Positions 35,649 through 45,216 are shown, numbered from the stretch's first letter. The stretch is DNA of 64,000 nt from Ferrimonas gelatinilytica (GCF_039544205.1 NZ_BAABLF010000030.1:62001-126000); one strand, 5' to 3'. The notes: generated by a model not told the origin, from the sequence alone. Translations and numbers: made by a program.

Positions 35649-37859
35649 TTAGAAGCTGTGCTTCTGTTTGATGTAGTCGGCGTTGTGACAGGTCGCACAG
35701 GACTCACTGGCCAACGTTGCGTCATCGTAACTGCCGGCGACTACGCCACCCATGCTTTCGATGTGCGCTTTAGCAGAGTCGGCGCCATTGCCCAGATCGT
35801 AAGAGTCGGATACGTGGCAGGAGGCACAAACACCGGCGTGCGGGCTGCTCCAGGTGTCGTCCTTACGGTTCCAGCGCAGCGGAGTGTTACGAGCGTCAGC
35901 CAGAGTATAGCTGTCATTGTGACAGGCCTGGCAGTCGGCAGAGCTCAGCAGCTGTTGTACGTCGTCACGGCCGTGGGCCTTGCCGAAGGTGCCATGGACA
36001 CGAACTGCCAGGCTGTTGTAATCGCCGGCCTCGTGACACTGGGCACAAGTGGCCAGGTCCGCATTGCGGTAGTGGTCACCTTTGTATCGAACCACCATGT
36101 CGTCGGAGTGACAGGCTTGGCAGTTTTCCATGTTGGCGGCGCTCTGGCGAGCGGTGCCTTCAGTGCCATCCAGGTTGAAGTACTGAGTTGATGCGGCGTT
36201 TTGGCTCACTACGCCACCACAGGTGCGTTCGCCGTCCAACTCGACCAGTTCGCTCAGCTCGCTGCTCTTGTTGCTGTAGCAGGCCTTGATGGAGGCGGTA
36301 ACGGCGATGCTGGCACCGTTTTCGATGGCCGCGGTCAGGGCGGCATCGGTGACGGTCGCGGTGATGGTGCCATCGGTGTTCCAGGTGCGGGTCACGTCAG
36401 GACGGTACACCAGGAAGCCTTTCGGATGGGTCGGATCGATGGCGTTGACGAACAGGCTATTGCTGGTGACGTAGCGGTCATCAACCTGAACTTCACCCTG
36501 GCTCAGAGCCACGTTGAAGCTCAGCACGCCTTCGTTCAGGGCGAAGTCGCTGTAAGCCACCTCGATCAGCTTAGCTGCATCGTAGGCACGTTCACGGCTG
36601 TCGGTGTCATGGCCGGCAAAGTGGCGCAGTGCCCCACCGCGGTTGTTTCGATCAGGGTTGCCATAAGAGGGATCAGTATTGTGGCAACCAACGCAACCAT
36701 AGTATTCATCGCCGACATGGTAGTCACCGTAATGGTAGTCACCGTGACAGTTTTGACAGCTGTTGGCATCAATGTCTGCGAACCAGTCCAGCGCGTGATG
36801 GGTCACCCCGGCCGGCAGGTTCTCAACATCGGTGGTGTAGTCTACGTGGCAGGCGTGACAGTTGGAGGCCTCTTGCGGATAGACCCCGTCTTCCTTGTTG
36901 AACTTGTGGAAGAATGCCGGGTTCGCGCCCTCTTTAGCGATAGTGGACTCAAATTTGGCCCATGCACGGCGGTCTGCGTGGGTCGCGCCAGTGTGGATCG
37001 CGTGTACCAGACCTTTGATGGAGCCGTTGTAGGTGAATTCTACTGCTTCTCCACCTTCCATCTGGCCAGTGCCGGCGTAGAGGGTGTAATCGGTGTGGCA
37101 GAAGGCACAACCATCGGCTGTGTTACCGTAGTTGCCATGGCGAATGTGCTCTTGATCGACGTGACAGCTGGTGCAGGTCTCACCAGCAATAACCACTTTC
37201 GGAGAAGGAACACCTTGCTGGTCGGTGGCCGGCTGCCAGTAGTAGGCTTCTACCGCTTTATTCGGCTGGTTGCCAGCGGCGTAGACCATCAGGTACAGCC
37301 CGTTAACGGCGTCGGCGTCGTAACCGTAAGGCTGATTTTGCACATTGATGATGTTTTCCGCAGTCAAGCGGTAGCGGCCGTCACCCAGGTACTCCAGGCA
37401 CTGGCTCTCTTCCGGGCAATCGCGATTGGTGCGGAAGTTGTTGGTGCCTGCAACGAGGTCGCCCTTCATCTTGTTGGTGTAGGACAACCAGATCTCGCGA
37501 TCCAGCTCTTGCTTGAAGATCTCCTCTGCCAGATCTTCTTGCAGTTCTCCCACGGTACCCATACGGCCGAAGGAAACCCGGATATGGCCACCGTGTGCCT
37601 CTTCGTTTTCCAGGCCATATACAGACACGCCACGCTTGTCGGTGACATCGAATTCGATAACCAGTGCGTCATTTTCGAAAGAGGCGTTGGTTACTTGAGT
37701 CTTGATACCCGTTGCATCGGTAATATTGATGCCGATCGGACCTGGTTCGCCGGGCTTACCGGGCTCACCGTCTTTGCCATCGCTGCCGCAACCGGCCAGG
37801 ATGGCGGAAATGGCGGCCGCGGAGGCCAGCGCTTTCCAGTTTTTGTAGTTCTTGGTCAT
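35649..37859 (-). CDS. omcA: OmcA-type outer-membrane decahaem lipoprotein cytochrome
   Basis: 736-residue OmcA/MtrC-family surface cytochrome, almost the length of Shewanella OmcA. Lipobox ILAGC at 20-24, then a collagen-like GKDGEPGKPGEPGPIG linker. Ten CXXCH motifs fall in two groups of five (about 229-393 and 580-725). Domain I has a Cys148-X5-Cys154 pair and domain III a Cys527-X19-Cys547 pair; the latter spacing is longer than the CX15C I recall for Shewanella OmcA. It is a single-gene unit between two terminators, with a long upstream region. Assignment to OmcA rather than another clade rests on length, synteny and the domain III spacing, so the symbol is less certain than the family. 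Confidence 0.85.
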   Translation of the reverse strand: MTKNYKNWKALASAAAISAILAGCGSDGKDGEPGKPGEPGPIGINITDATGIKTQVTNASFENDALVIEFDVTDKRGVSVYGLENEEAHGGHIRVSFGRMGTVGELQEDLAEEIFKQELDREIWLSYTNKMKGDLVAGTNNFRTNRDCPEESQCLEYLGDGRYRLTAENIINVQNQPYGYDADAVNGLYLMVYAAGNQPNKAVEAYYWQPATDQQGVPSPKVVIAGETCTSCHVDQEHIRHGNYGNTADGCAFCHTDYTLYAGTGQMEGGEAVEFTYNGSIKGLVHAIHTGATHADRRAWAKFESTIAKEGANPAFFHKFNKEDGVYPQEASNCHACHVDYTTDVENLPAGVTHHALDWFADIDANSCQNCHGDYHYGDYHVGDEYYGCVGCHNTDPSYGNPDRNNRGGALRHFAGHDTDSRERAYDAAKLIEVAYSDFALNEGVLSFNVALSQGEVQVDDRYVTSNSLFVNAIDPTHPKGFLVYRPDVTRTWNTDGTITATVTDAALTAAIENGASIAVTASIKACYSNKSSELSELVELDGERTCGGVVSQNAASTQYFNLDGTEGTARQSAANMENCQACHSDDMVVRYKGDHYRNADLATCAQCHEAGDYNSLAVRVHGTFGKAHGRDDVQQLLSSADCQACHNDSYTLADARNTPLRWNRKDDTWSSPHAGVCASCHVSDSYDLGNGADSAKAHIESMGGVVAGSYDDATLASESCATCHNADYIKQKHSF

Positions 37860-38523
37860 CTCTTTTCCCTGCAATTTGAAAAGATTTTTTAGGAACCCAT
37901 TGAAGTCAGTGGGTTGGCACCGATTTTATGTAACCGTCGGGCACGACAACGTGATCCTGTTAACGCTTGCCCTTTGTGCACTTTGTTGTTTTGTTGTTAC
38001 TCATCAATGGGCGGTTGCGGATTTGACGCCCGTTCTGGACAAAATGACTGATTAGACAGTGCACAGTGAGCGGGTCTTGCGAGGTTATGCTCAGGCTTTA
38101 GTTCGCTGGATCTCAAAAATTCCCAAAAATGTTACTTTTTTGCTCAAAAACAATTTCTTAAATGTTGGCTTGTGAGCTTTTGAGCAGAGTCACAAAATCG
38201 AAAGATTGTTGAGAACATCTTGAAACCCTGTCGAAAATTGAATCGGCCAACCAGGCGCCAGATGATCGTGCTGGTCTGAATTTATCGAGGCTGTTTGGGT
38301 ATTCACAGGATGCCACAGGGCGTTCCTCCAGAGCCTTCCTGTGAGAGGTCCGTTTTAAATGCCCGTCAGGGCAGGCGTGGAATGAAACGGGGAGAGGTAA
38401 TGCACTCTTCTGGCCATCAATTGAGCGATCCAGAAACCGGACATGACGCTTGAACACTGCTCGGGGGAAGCTACACCAGGCGTGGTATCTTGATCCCGTT
38501 TAACGCGTCTGAGCTTTCGCTAA
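37860..38523 (-). promoter_or_regulatory. Long non-coding region upstream of omcA
   Basis: About 660 bases with no credible gene. Near omcA the sequence ACCCATTGAAGTCAGTGGGT (37896 region) can form a small hairpin in the leader. Further out TTGTGA (38170-38175) and TCACAA (38190-38195) form an inverted repeat with a 14-base spacer, too wide for a normal CRP site. The middle part is AT-rich. Likely holds the omcA promoter; nothing else assignable. Confidence 0.45.
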
Positions 38524-38555
38524 AGAAAAAAGTAGGGGCCCCACTTGGGGCCCCT
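38524..38555 (-). terminator. Intrinsic terminator of the mtrDEF-undA unit
   Basis: Stem AGGGGCCCC with GGGGCCCCT (38534-38555), four-base loop; on the minus strand it is followed by a T run (complement of GAAAAAAG at 38525-38532). Lies 17 bases after the undA stop. Confidence 0.92.
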
Positions 38556-38572
38556 GTTCATGAACGCGGATG

Positions 38573-41035
38573 TTACTGGAGTCCGTGCACGGCGTCGTAA
38601 CCCAGACTCTTGCCTGCGCTGTGGCAAACGGCGCAGGATTCATTGTTTCCTTCCGCCTCGTACTGACCCCTTGTGCCACCATAGACGCCGCCATTGCCGC
38701 GGAAGTGTGCCACGGCAGCCGGATTGGCGTCCTCGGTGACAGCGTGACAGGCAGCACAGGCCGCGACGGTGGGGGAGTACTCGATCAAGGCACCGGCCCC
38801 ATCGCTGGCCAGGAAGGCCGGAACGGCGGTGAGGGCACCCAGATCGAGCTGTCCAGCTTCGTGGCAGGTGACGCAATTGGCCGGGCTGTTGGGATAGGTT
38901 ATTGCCAGATCCGTGGTGCGGCGCTCGGAGCGTGTGCCCGCGTGGATCTGGTGAATCATCACCTTGAAGTCAAAGCCCCGTTCGAACGGCTTATTGGCGT
39001 GGGCCGAGCCCTCCGGGTTGTGGCAATTGACACAGCTGCCGTCGGTCAAGGTAACCGCGGTATTCGGTGTCCCTGCGTGGCAGGCACCGCAGGCACTGTT
39101 GGGTGGGTAAGTTTCATCCCCTCGGGTGCCCAGGTGTGCGCTGGAAAAGTCCGGCTGCTGGGCGTGACAGCTGACACAGCCCATCTCCATTGCCGCGACG
39201 CGGCGCATCACCACATCCGTTCCATCCGCGGAGAAGCTGGCCTGATTGCCGGCGACGATCGCTTTGGTGACTCGAACCTCGGTGCTGTCGCAGTCGACCG
39301 GCTGCAGAGACTCTGGGTCGATGCTGGCCACCGTGGAATCAGCGCAGACGAACAGCTTGCCGTACATAAAGCCCTCACCGGTAGTGGCCAGCAGGTCGTG
39401 CTCGACAGGGTCGATGCCGGTTACCGTGTAGGTGACCCCCGCTTCACCCACGACAGAGGTCACGGGGCTGCCTTCAGTGTTGGCGGTCGCCAGATCGAAG
39501 GCGATGCGGGAGCGGTTGCGACCGAAGTTGGCGCTGCCGGTCGTGGCCCGTGCATTGCCCAGGCTGTACTCAGTACCGTTGAAGGCCGCCGCGGAGACCC
39601 AGAAGGCGCTCACATTGGGGTCGGATTCCGGTGCGGTGCCGGTGGTCCAACTCAAGGTAAAGCTCAGGGTGCCGGCGACGGCATCGTAGGTGCCGTTACT
39701 GAGGGTGTAAGCATAAGCTTCCCGTGCATTGGCCGTGGCGTTGGTACGGGCAAGGTGGAAGATGGAGGAACCGGCGTCGTTGGCTTCGCCGTTGTACTCA
39801 TCACCCGCGTGACAAGCACCGCAGTTGCCTTCTGCAAAGGGAGGGAAGCTCGGGCGATGGAATAGGTCTCTGGCGGTTCCTGCCCAATCCTCGGGGGCAA
39901 ACTTCTCGTGGCAGCTCAGGCAGGCTTCCTGGCGATGGTAGTGCCAGTTCTCGGCCTGCAGGGGGGCGCCTTCTTCGCCGTCGAGGTGGCAGACTTTGCA
40001 GTCGTTGCCGTTGGCGGGGAAGGTGAGCTCACGGAAATCCTGGGGATTACCACCAAAGCCGATCATAAAGTACTCGGCCTTGTGGATCTGGTGCAGCATG
40101 GAACCAAAGTCGATGGTGGCACCGGTTTCCGGATCGCCGGAGTATGTGGTATGGCAAACGCTGCAGTTCTCAATTTCGAAGCGGGCTCCGCCGTGAAGGA
40201 TCAGCGGGTGCGCACTGGCATTGTCGTAATCATTGCTGTGGCAACGCAGGCAGGATTGCTCCAACACCACCAGGTTGCGGGTCTCCTCCGGTGAGGCAGC
40301 CATGCCGGTGGCAGGCACAAAATCGTAGAAGGTGTTCACCAACGCCTCTTTCACATCACCGCGGACGCGGCGAAGCTCCATGGTGACCCTGTGTGTCAGG
40401 TCCGGGTTGTAGCTGGTGTCCAGCCCCTCAATGGCACTGTACTCCTCCAGTGGCATGGAGAAGGTGTAACGGTAGGTACCGTTACCGGTGGCTTCAACAC
40501 AGTCGCTGCCACAACCGGTTTCAATGCCTGCCTGGATCTGGGTGCCCTTGTTGTCATCCCAACCCTCGGGCGGGACAACCTCACCGAGGTTAACTGTACC
40601 GGGTTCTACCAGGCGGTTGATGTAGCTGGTCCACTGCAGGGCTTTGGTGCCTTTCTGTGCGCTGACATCGTCATCCTCGGCAGGATCGGCTCCATCTCCA
40701 GGGAGTGGACGTGCCCGCTTCTGCAGGCTGGTCAGCTTGGCGATCCCCATGCCGATGCGATCTACAGAATCCGGTTGTTCCAGCCCGGTGATCGCAACGC
40801 CGTTGGCGTTGGTGAGAGTGAAGTCGACCGCGACCGTACCGGCCTCATCGATGCTGACCTCGGTGATGGTGGCGTTAAGCGACTTGGCATCATTGATGCC
40901 GATGTTCACCTCCCCTGGGGGGCCAGCCGGGCCATCGGCGCCGTCGTCGCCATCACTGCAGGCGACCAAAGCGAAGGAGGCAATCCCTGCCAGGAGCAGG
41001 GAGCGCCATGGTGAAAGTTGTGTGAGAGTCTTCAT
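38573..41035 (-). CDS. undA: UndA-type outer-membrane undecahaem (11-haem) lipoprotein cytochrome
   Basis: 820-residue OmcA/MtrC-family surface cytochrome with eleven CXXCH motifs: five at about 262-408 and six at about 620-805. Eleven haems are the hallmark of UndA. The domain III cysteine pair Cys564-X17-Cys582 has the spacing reported for UndA. Lipobox LVAC at 23-26, then GDDGADGPAGPPGEV. Domain I carries a Cys175-X3-Cys179 pair. ATG 41035 (MKTLTQL) with AGGA upstream gives the proper lipoprotein signal; the frame is open further upstream. It follows mtrF by 63 bases and ends in a terminator, so it is the last gene of the mtrD-mtrE-mtrF-undA unit. Confidence 0.9.
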   Translation of the reverse strand: MKTLTQLSPWRSLLLAGIASFALVACSDGDDGADGPAGPPGEVNIGINDAKSLNATITEVSIDEAGTVAVDFTLTNANGVAITGLEQPDSVDRIGMGIAKLTSLQKRARPLPGDGADPAEDDDVSAQKGTKALQWTSYINRLVEPGTVNLGEVVPPEGWDDNKGTQIQAGIETGCGSDCVEATGNGTYRYTFSMPLEEYSAIEGLDTSYNPDLTHRVTMELRRVRGDVKEALVNTFYDFVPATGMAASPEETRNLVVLEQSCLRCHSNDYDNASAHPLILHGGARFEIENCSVCHTTYSGDPETGATIDFGSMLHQIHKAEYFMIGFGGNPQDFRELTFPANGNDCKVCHLDGEEGAPLQAENWHYHRQEACLSCHEKFAPEDWAGTARDLFHRPSFPPFAEGNCGACHAGDEYNGEANDAGSSIFHLARTNATANAREAYAYTLSNGTYDAVAGTLSFTLSWTTGTAPESDPNVSAFWVSAAAFNGTEYSLGNARATTGSANFGRNRSRIAFDLATANTEGSPVTSVVGEAGVTYTVTGIDPVEHDLLATTGEGFMYGKLFVCADSTVASIDPESLQPVDCDSTEVRVTKAIVAGNQASFSADGTDVVMRRVAAMEMGCVSCHAQQPDFSSAHLGTRGDETYPPNSACGACHAGTPNTAVTLTDGSCVNCHNPEGSAHANKPFERGFDFKVMIHQIHAGTRSERRTTDLAITYPNSPANCVTCHEAGQLDLGALTAVPAFLASDGAGALIEYSPTVAACAACHAVTEDANPAAVAHFRGNGGVYGGTRGQYEAEGNNESCAVCHSAGKSLGYDAVHGLQ

Positions 41036-41098
41036 GGGACCGTCCTGCTGTTGTGAGTATGTTGCATTGGGCAAAGAAGTGTTCATGGTTACGTCCCC

Positions 41099-43069
41099 CT
41101 ACTGCCCGCCGACCAGGCCGTGGAGTACGGCGATATCGTACTGACTGCCTGGGCCGTGACAGACGGCACAGGTTTCCAAGGGAGTGCCGAGATCACCGGG
41201 AATGGGCACGTAGTTGAAGGCCGCGCCATTCTGTTCCATGTGCTTCTGTGCTGTCGCGCCGCTGTGGCAGACGGAGCAGGTCGCCGCGGTGGCGGTGATG
41301 ATGCTGCCGTCGTTGAGCGAGAGTGGCGGTATGCCATCGGCCAGGGGCAGGGCGAAGCTGTCTCCCATCTGTGACTGGATGTGGCACTGGCGACAGTCAG
41401 AGACCGGTGCGGGGTAAACCAACTCTTCGTAGCCCTCACGTTGCGCCGTGTGAATGGCGTGGATCATGTGGGAGAAGTTGGCACTGCTGGCAGCTACCGG
41501 GGCCGGTGCAGAAGCATCGGCGGTCATGTTGGCGTTGTGGCAGAGCTGGCACTGTTGGCTGAGATCATTGCGACTGCCGTGGAAGTTCAACTGTTGATCC
41601 CCATGGCAGCTGCCACAGGTCTCGTTGCTGACCACATCCCGACGGGCCATGCCATTGCCCACGGTGAAGAATTGGGTCCGACTGGCAATGGGCTGAGTGA
41701 GGGCTGTGGCGGTATCACAGGGGCTCAGTGCATCCCCACTGCGGCACACCCGTCCCTGGATCGCCACGGCACCACCTTCATCCATCTCGCTGCCCGGGGG
41801 GACAGTCAGTCCGGTCAGGGTGTAGCGATATTGACCATCGGCCACCACTGCTTCTGGGGTGATCTGCGTCAGGCGCAGGCTCGGCGCCGAGCGGGTGCTG
41901 TAATCGAAACTGGTTCCCCAGTTAGCGTAAAGACGCAGATCATTCAGGTACGGTAGTTGTTCCGGGCTGTCCAGCGGGGTGCCGGATACCGGGTCGCTCA
42001 AACTGACGACAACGGTGACGCTGCCTGCGGCTAAATCCGGCGTAATGCTGGTGACCTCGGCTTTGAAACGGGCCAGAGCCGCTTCTTTGTCCACCATCAG
42101 GTGGGTATCCCGGGTCCAGTCGGGGTTGTGGCAGGCTGCACAGTTACTGTTATCGCTCTGGGCTGGGTGACCCTGGCCTGCGACAAAGTCGATGTTGGTG
42201 TGACAGGCACCACACGCCTGTGCACTGGGGTTGAGTACCCAGTTATCGACATTGGCCAGGGGCTCACTTGGGTCTGGCGAGTTGTGGCAGCTTTCACAGT
42301 TGCTGAATTGGGCCAAGCCGCTCTGGGCATGAACCCGGTGGGCCAGCGAGTAGAAGATGTTGTCAGGATTGGAGATGCGATTCGCCGAGTGGCAGACCAC
42401 GCAGGTGTTGGTTTCGGTGTAGTTGCCACGGTGAAATACGGTGCCCAAGTCACTGTGGCAGCTTTCACAGGAGTCTGTGGCGACCAGGTGACGGGTAAAG
42501 GCGGGCGCTCCCCCGTCAGGTTGGAAATCCACGGACTCGTTGATCACGGACAGCACCCTGGTATCCCCAGGCAAGGTATCGCCCCCGAGTTTCAACACCA
42601 GGCGCACAGGCAACTCGGCAGAGTAACTGACCTCTTCGCGATCATTGACGGTGAAGGCGCTGGTGTAGCGATAGGCGCCGTTGGCGTTATCTACCCACTC
42701 TCCGGGACAGTTTGCTGATGGCTGGCAGGTTTCGGAACCGAGGAATCGCCATTCGGTGCTGTTGCCGGCACCGGTAGCGCCGGCGGGAAGCAGTTGTGCT
42801 GCGAGCAGGGTGGCACTTTGCAGACCGATAACCCCCTCGCCGTCCTGGTTGGTGACGAAAAACGATAGGGTAAGGCGACCCTGTTCGGTGACCCCCCATT
42901 GCTCCAGGCTGGCATTAAGCTCGGTGACCTCCTGTGCCGGCGGCGGGGTCGGTGGTCCGGGCTCTCCCGGGCTACCATCCGAGCCGTTGTCGCCACAACC
43001 GGACAGCGCCAGAAGTGCCAGGGTCAGCGGGATCCATGACGATGTGTGTCCTTTAATCATTCGCTTCAT
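41099..43069 (-). CDS. mtrF: MtrF-type outer-membrane decahaem lipoprotein cytochrome
   Basis: 656-residue OmcA/MtrC-family surface cytochrome with ten CXXCH motifs in two groups (about 201-313 and 485-637). Lipobox LSGC at 22-25, then NGSDGSPGEPGPPTPPP. Domain III holds Cys442-X8-Cys451, the CX8C pair shared by MtrC and MtrF; domain I has Cys115-X5-Cys121. Length matches Shewanella MtrF (about 640). Position directly after mtrD and mtrE supports the name. ATG 43069 follows GGCAGGAGAGACACA. Together with MtrD and MtrE it should form a second complete conduit parallel to MtrCAB. Confidence 0.9.
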   Translation of the reverse strand: MKRMIKGHTSSWIPLTLALLALSGCGDNGSDGSPGEPGPPTPPPAQEVTELNASLEQWGVTEQGRLTLSFFVTNQDGEGVIGLQSATLLAAQLLPAGATGAGNSTEWRFLGSETCQPSANCPGEWVDNANGAYRYTSAFTVNDREEVSYSAELPVRLVLKLGGDTLPGDTRVLSVINESVDFQPDGGAPAFTRHLVATDSCESCHSDLGTVFHRGNYTETNTCVVCHSANRISNPDNIFYSLAHRVHAQSGLAQFSNCESCHNSPDPSEPLANVDNWVLNPSAQACGACHTNIDFVAGQGHPAQSDNSNCAACHNPDWTRDTHLMVDKEAALARFKAEVTSITPDLAAGSVTVVVSLSDPVSGTPLDSPEQLPYLNDLRLYANWGTSFDYSTRSAPSLRLTQITPEAVVADGQYRYTLTGLTVPPGSEMDEGGAVAIQGRVCRSGDALSPCDTATALTQPIASRTQFFTVGNGMARRDVVSNETCGSCHGDQQLNFHGSRNDLSQQCQLCHNANMTADASAPAPVAASSANFSHMIHAIHTAQREGYEELVYPAPVSDCRQCHIQSQMGDSFALPLADGIPPLSLNDGSIITATAATCSVCHSGATAQKHMEQNGAAFNYVPIPGDLGTPLETCAVCHGPGSQYDIAVLHGLVGGQ

Positions 43070-43115
43070 TGTGTCTCTCCTGCCAGAGGGAACCGTGCGC
43101 GCTGTAACTCTGTGT

Positions 43116-45206
43116 TCAGAAGTCATGGCGGTAGCTCAAGCCGATTCTTGTGTCGCTGTAATCATGTGAAAAGTCGGGGAAGAACAGGACGTTGCCTATG
43201 CTGTCTGCGGACAGACCCGAGTAGAGGTAGTTGCTGTCTTCGTAGTCCTGCATCAGGAAGTCCAGCTGAACCGACGAGTGCTCGTTCACCCGGTACCGCA
43301 CATAGGCATCGAGCGTGGTTCTCTCACTGCTGATATCGTCATAGCGGCCAATCACCCCTTGTTCCAGTTGAGTGAGGCCGTCGCTGTCAGCGTAGACGGC
43401 ATCGAGTCCAAAGGTCAGCCCCGAGGACTCCTCCAGTCCGCTGTATTCAAATCCCAGCCCGACACTCTCGGCATCATCGTCCTGCAGCGCTTGCCACCGA
43501 CTGCTGATGTTGCTGCCATTTTGCCGTGTCTTGGTTTTGTAATCGTTGTAGAACAGATAGAGGTGGTAGCTGTCCTGATACCAGGTCGCGTGGATGTCGT
43601 AGCCATAGCGCTGAACTTCATCCAGGCCGATGGCATCGGATTGGTAGTCCTGATCCTGACCGTCCAGGGTGAACTGGAAATTGAGCCGTTCCAGTGGCTG
43701 ATACTGAACCATCAGCTTACCTTCGGTCTGGTCCCGGTCTGCCAGGTGGTATTGGCGCAGTGCTTCATCGTTATCGATGCCGTTCAGATCCAGGCTGTCG
43801 CTGAAGCCATTGGTGCGACGCTGATCCTCAGCCACTTCGAGCCAGACCTGAACCTTCTGCCACCGTTTCAGCCGAAGCTTGGCGTAGTACCTGTTGGTAT
43901 CGGCGCTGTCTGCCTGTTGGTTTTCCCACTCATCCCGTTGGTAGCGGTAACCGAAGTCGGCGCTGATCCCACGGGCGAAACGGTAGCTGAATTTGAGGCC
44001 CGCCTGTTGCTCAGTTTTATCCGGGTAAAGCGCCAGTTCGGCGGGGCGAGTGATGCTGTCTGTGATCACCTGGGGGTAGAAGTAGAGGGGGTGTCGATAA
44101 TCGCGATCCTGGTAGCCGTAGTCGGCGTGGAGGCTGGCCCTGTCGGTGAGTCGCACCCGGTAACGGAGGTCCGCATCCAGCTTATCGAGCTTGAGGTCGG
44201 CACTGTCAGTAGGTAGAGCCGGGGAGGGGCCGTTAATGGTGGCGGGGATCAGGTCGTCGTCCTGACGGTGGCGTCCCCAGACGACCTGACCACTGAACAG
44301 GTGCCGGTTGTTGGTCCAGGTAGCGCGGCCAAACACTTGGTCGGCATCGTTATCCGGTGCCACCGACTGTCGGCCCTCAAAGGCACTGCCGAAGGTGGCG
44401 GAGTAGGGGTTGTCCCACACCAGGGCTGCGGCGTCGTTGCGGTAGCGGCTGCCCTGATAACCGAATGCGACCTGCCATAGCCCTCCGGTGGCGTTGAGTC
44501 CGATCTGGTAGTTAGTGGTGTGGTCATCCACCCGTTCCGGCAGGGCGACGGAGTTGGTCAGCAGGCTGCTGCTGGCGCGTTTGTTGCCTCGCCGCTGCTG
44601 CTGCTCCAGATCCAGGTAGACCCGGATGTCATCAAAATGCTTGTCCAACGCCAGACCGAAATGGTCCCGTTCGACCTTGAGATCTTTCGGACCCAAGGCA
44701 TCGTTGAGGTCGGTCATCATCGGCGTGGTGGCGCCACGAACCCAATCATCAGGCAGGGTGAAGCGATTGCTGTTTACGGCGAAGGGGGTATAGACGGTGG
44801 CATCCCAGCGAGCCATGGCGCGATAGCGCAGCGCGGCGCTGAAGTTCTTCGCCCGAGAGACGCTAGCGGCGAGTGAGGCGATGTCCAATCCGAGATCCTT
44901 GGCGCTGAGTATCCATCGGGTATCGTGTTCACCCCAGTGGTTAATATCGGCACCGAGTCGCATCGATAAACCGTCTTTGTCGGTACCCAAGGTGTTGGCG
45001 GAGTGGATATCATCGGTGTTCGTATCCACGACACCAATCTGGAAGTGGCCGGAACTTCCGCTCACCGGTTTGCAGTTTTTGCACTCCCAACCTTCCCACT
45101 TCACGTTGGCGGTGTTGGCCTTGTCCAATGAAAAGTCCAGGGCCAGCACGGATGGGGCGAGGGCGATGGTGAGGGCACTGACCAATTTTGGAAACTTCAG
45201 TTTCAT
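43116..45206 (-). CDS. mtrE: MtrE-type outer-membrane barrel (MtrB paralogue)
   Basis: 696-residue MtrB/PioB-family barrel. Signal peptide MKLKFPKLVSALTIALAPSV, then an N-terminal CXXC motif Cys42-Lys-Asn-Cys45 in a WECKNCKPVSG context close to MtrB's WACKRCEPVNG. Alternating strands run to the terminal GLSYRHDF, which ends in Phe as expected for Bam-assembled barrels. ATG 45206 follows ATAGGAGCGCACTT; the frame extends upstream into mtrD without a signal, so the shorter start is right. It lies 10 bases after mtrD, mirroring mtrA-mtrB. Confidence 0.93.
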   Translation of the reverse strand: MKLKFPKLVSALTIALAPSVLALDFSLDKANTANVKWEGWECKNCKPVSGSSGHFQIGVVDTNTDDIHSANTLGTDKDGLSMRLGADINHWGEHDTRWILSAKDLGLDIASLAASVSRAKNFSAALRYRAMARWDATVYTPFAVNSNRFTLPDDWVRGATTPMMTDLNDALGPKDLKVERDHFGLALDKHFDDIRVYLDLEQQQRRGNKRASSSLLTNSVALPERVDDHTTNYQIGLNATGGLWQVAFGYQGSRYRNDAAALVWDNPYSATFGSAFEGRQSVAPDNDADQVFGRATWTNNRHLFSGQVVWGRHRQDDDLIPATINGPSPALPTDSADLKLDKLDADLRYRVRLTDRASLHADYGYQDRDYRHPLYFYPQVITDSITRPAELALYPDKTEQQAGLKFSYRFARGISADFGYRYQRDEWENQQADSADTNRYYAKLRLKRWQKVQVWLEVAEDQRRTNGFSDSLDLNGIDNDEALRQYHLADRDQTEGKLMVQYQPLERLNFQFTLDGQDQDYQSDAIGLDEVQRYGYDIHATWYQDSYHLYLFYNDYKTKTRQNGSNISSRWQALQDDDAESVGLGFEYSGLEESSGLTFGLDAVYADSDGLTQLEQGVIGRYDDISSERTTLDAYVRYRVNEHSSVQLDFLMQDYEDSNYLYSGLSADSIGNVLFFPDFSHDYSDTRIGLSYRHDF

Positions 45207-45216
45207 AAGTGCGCTC

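Noticed and set aside
38170..38195. TTGTGA-N14-TCACAA as a CRP operator
   Set aside because: The spacer is far wider than the six bases between CRP half-sites; kept only as an unexplained inverted repeat.
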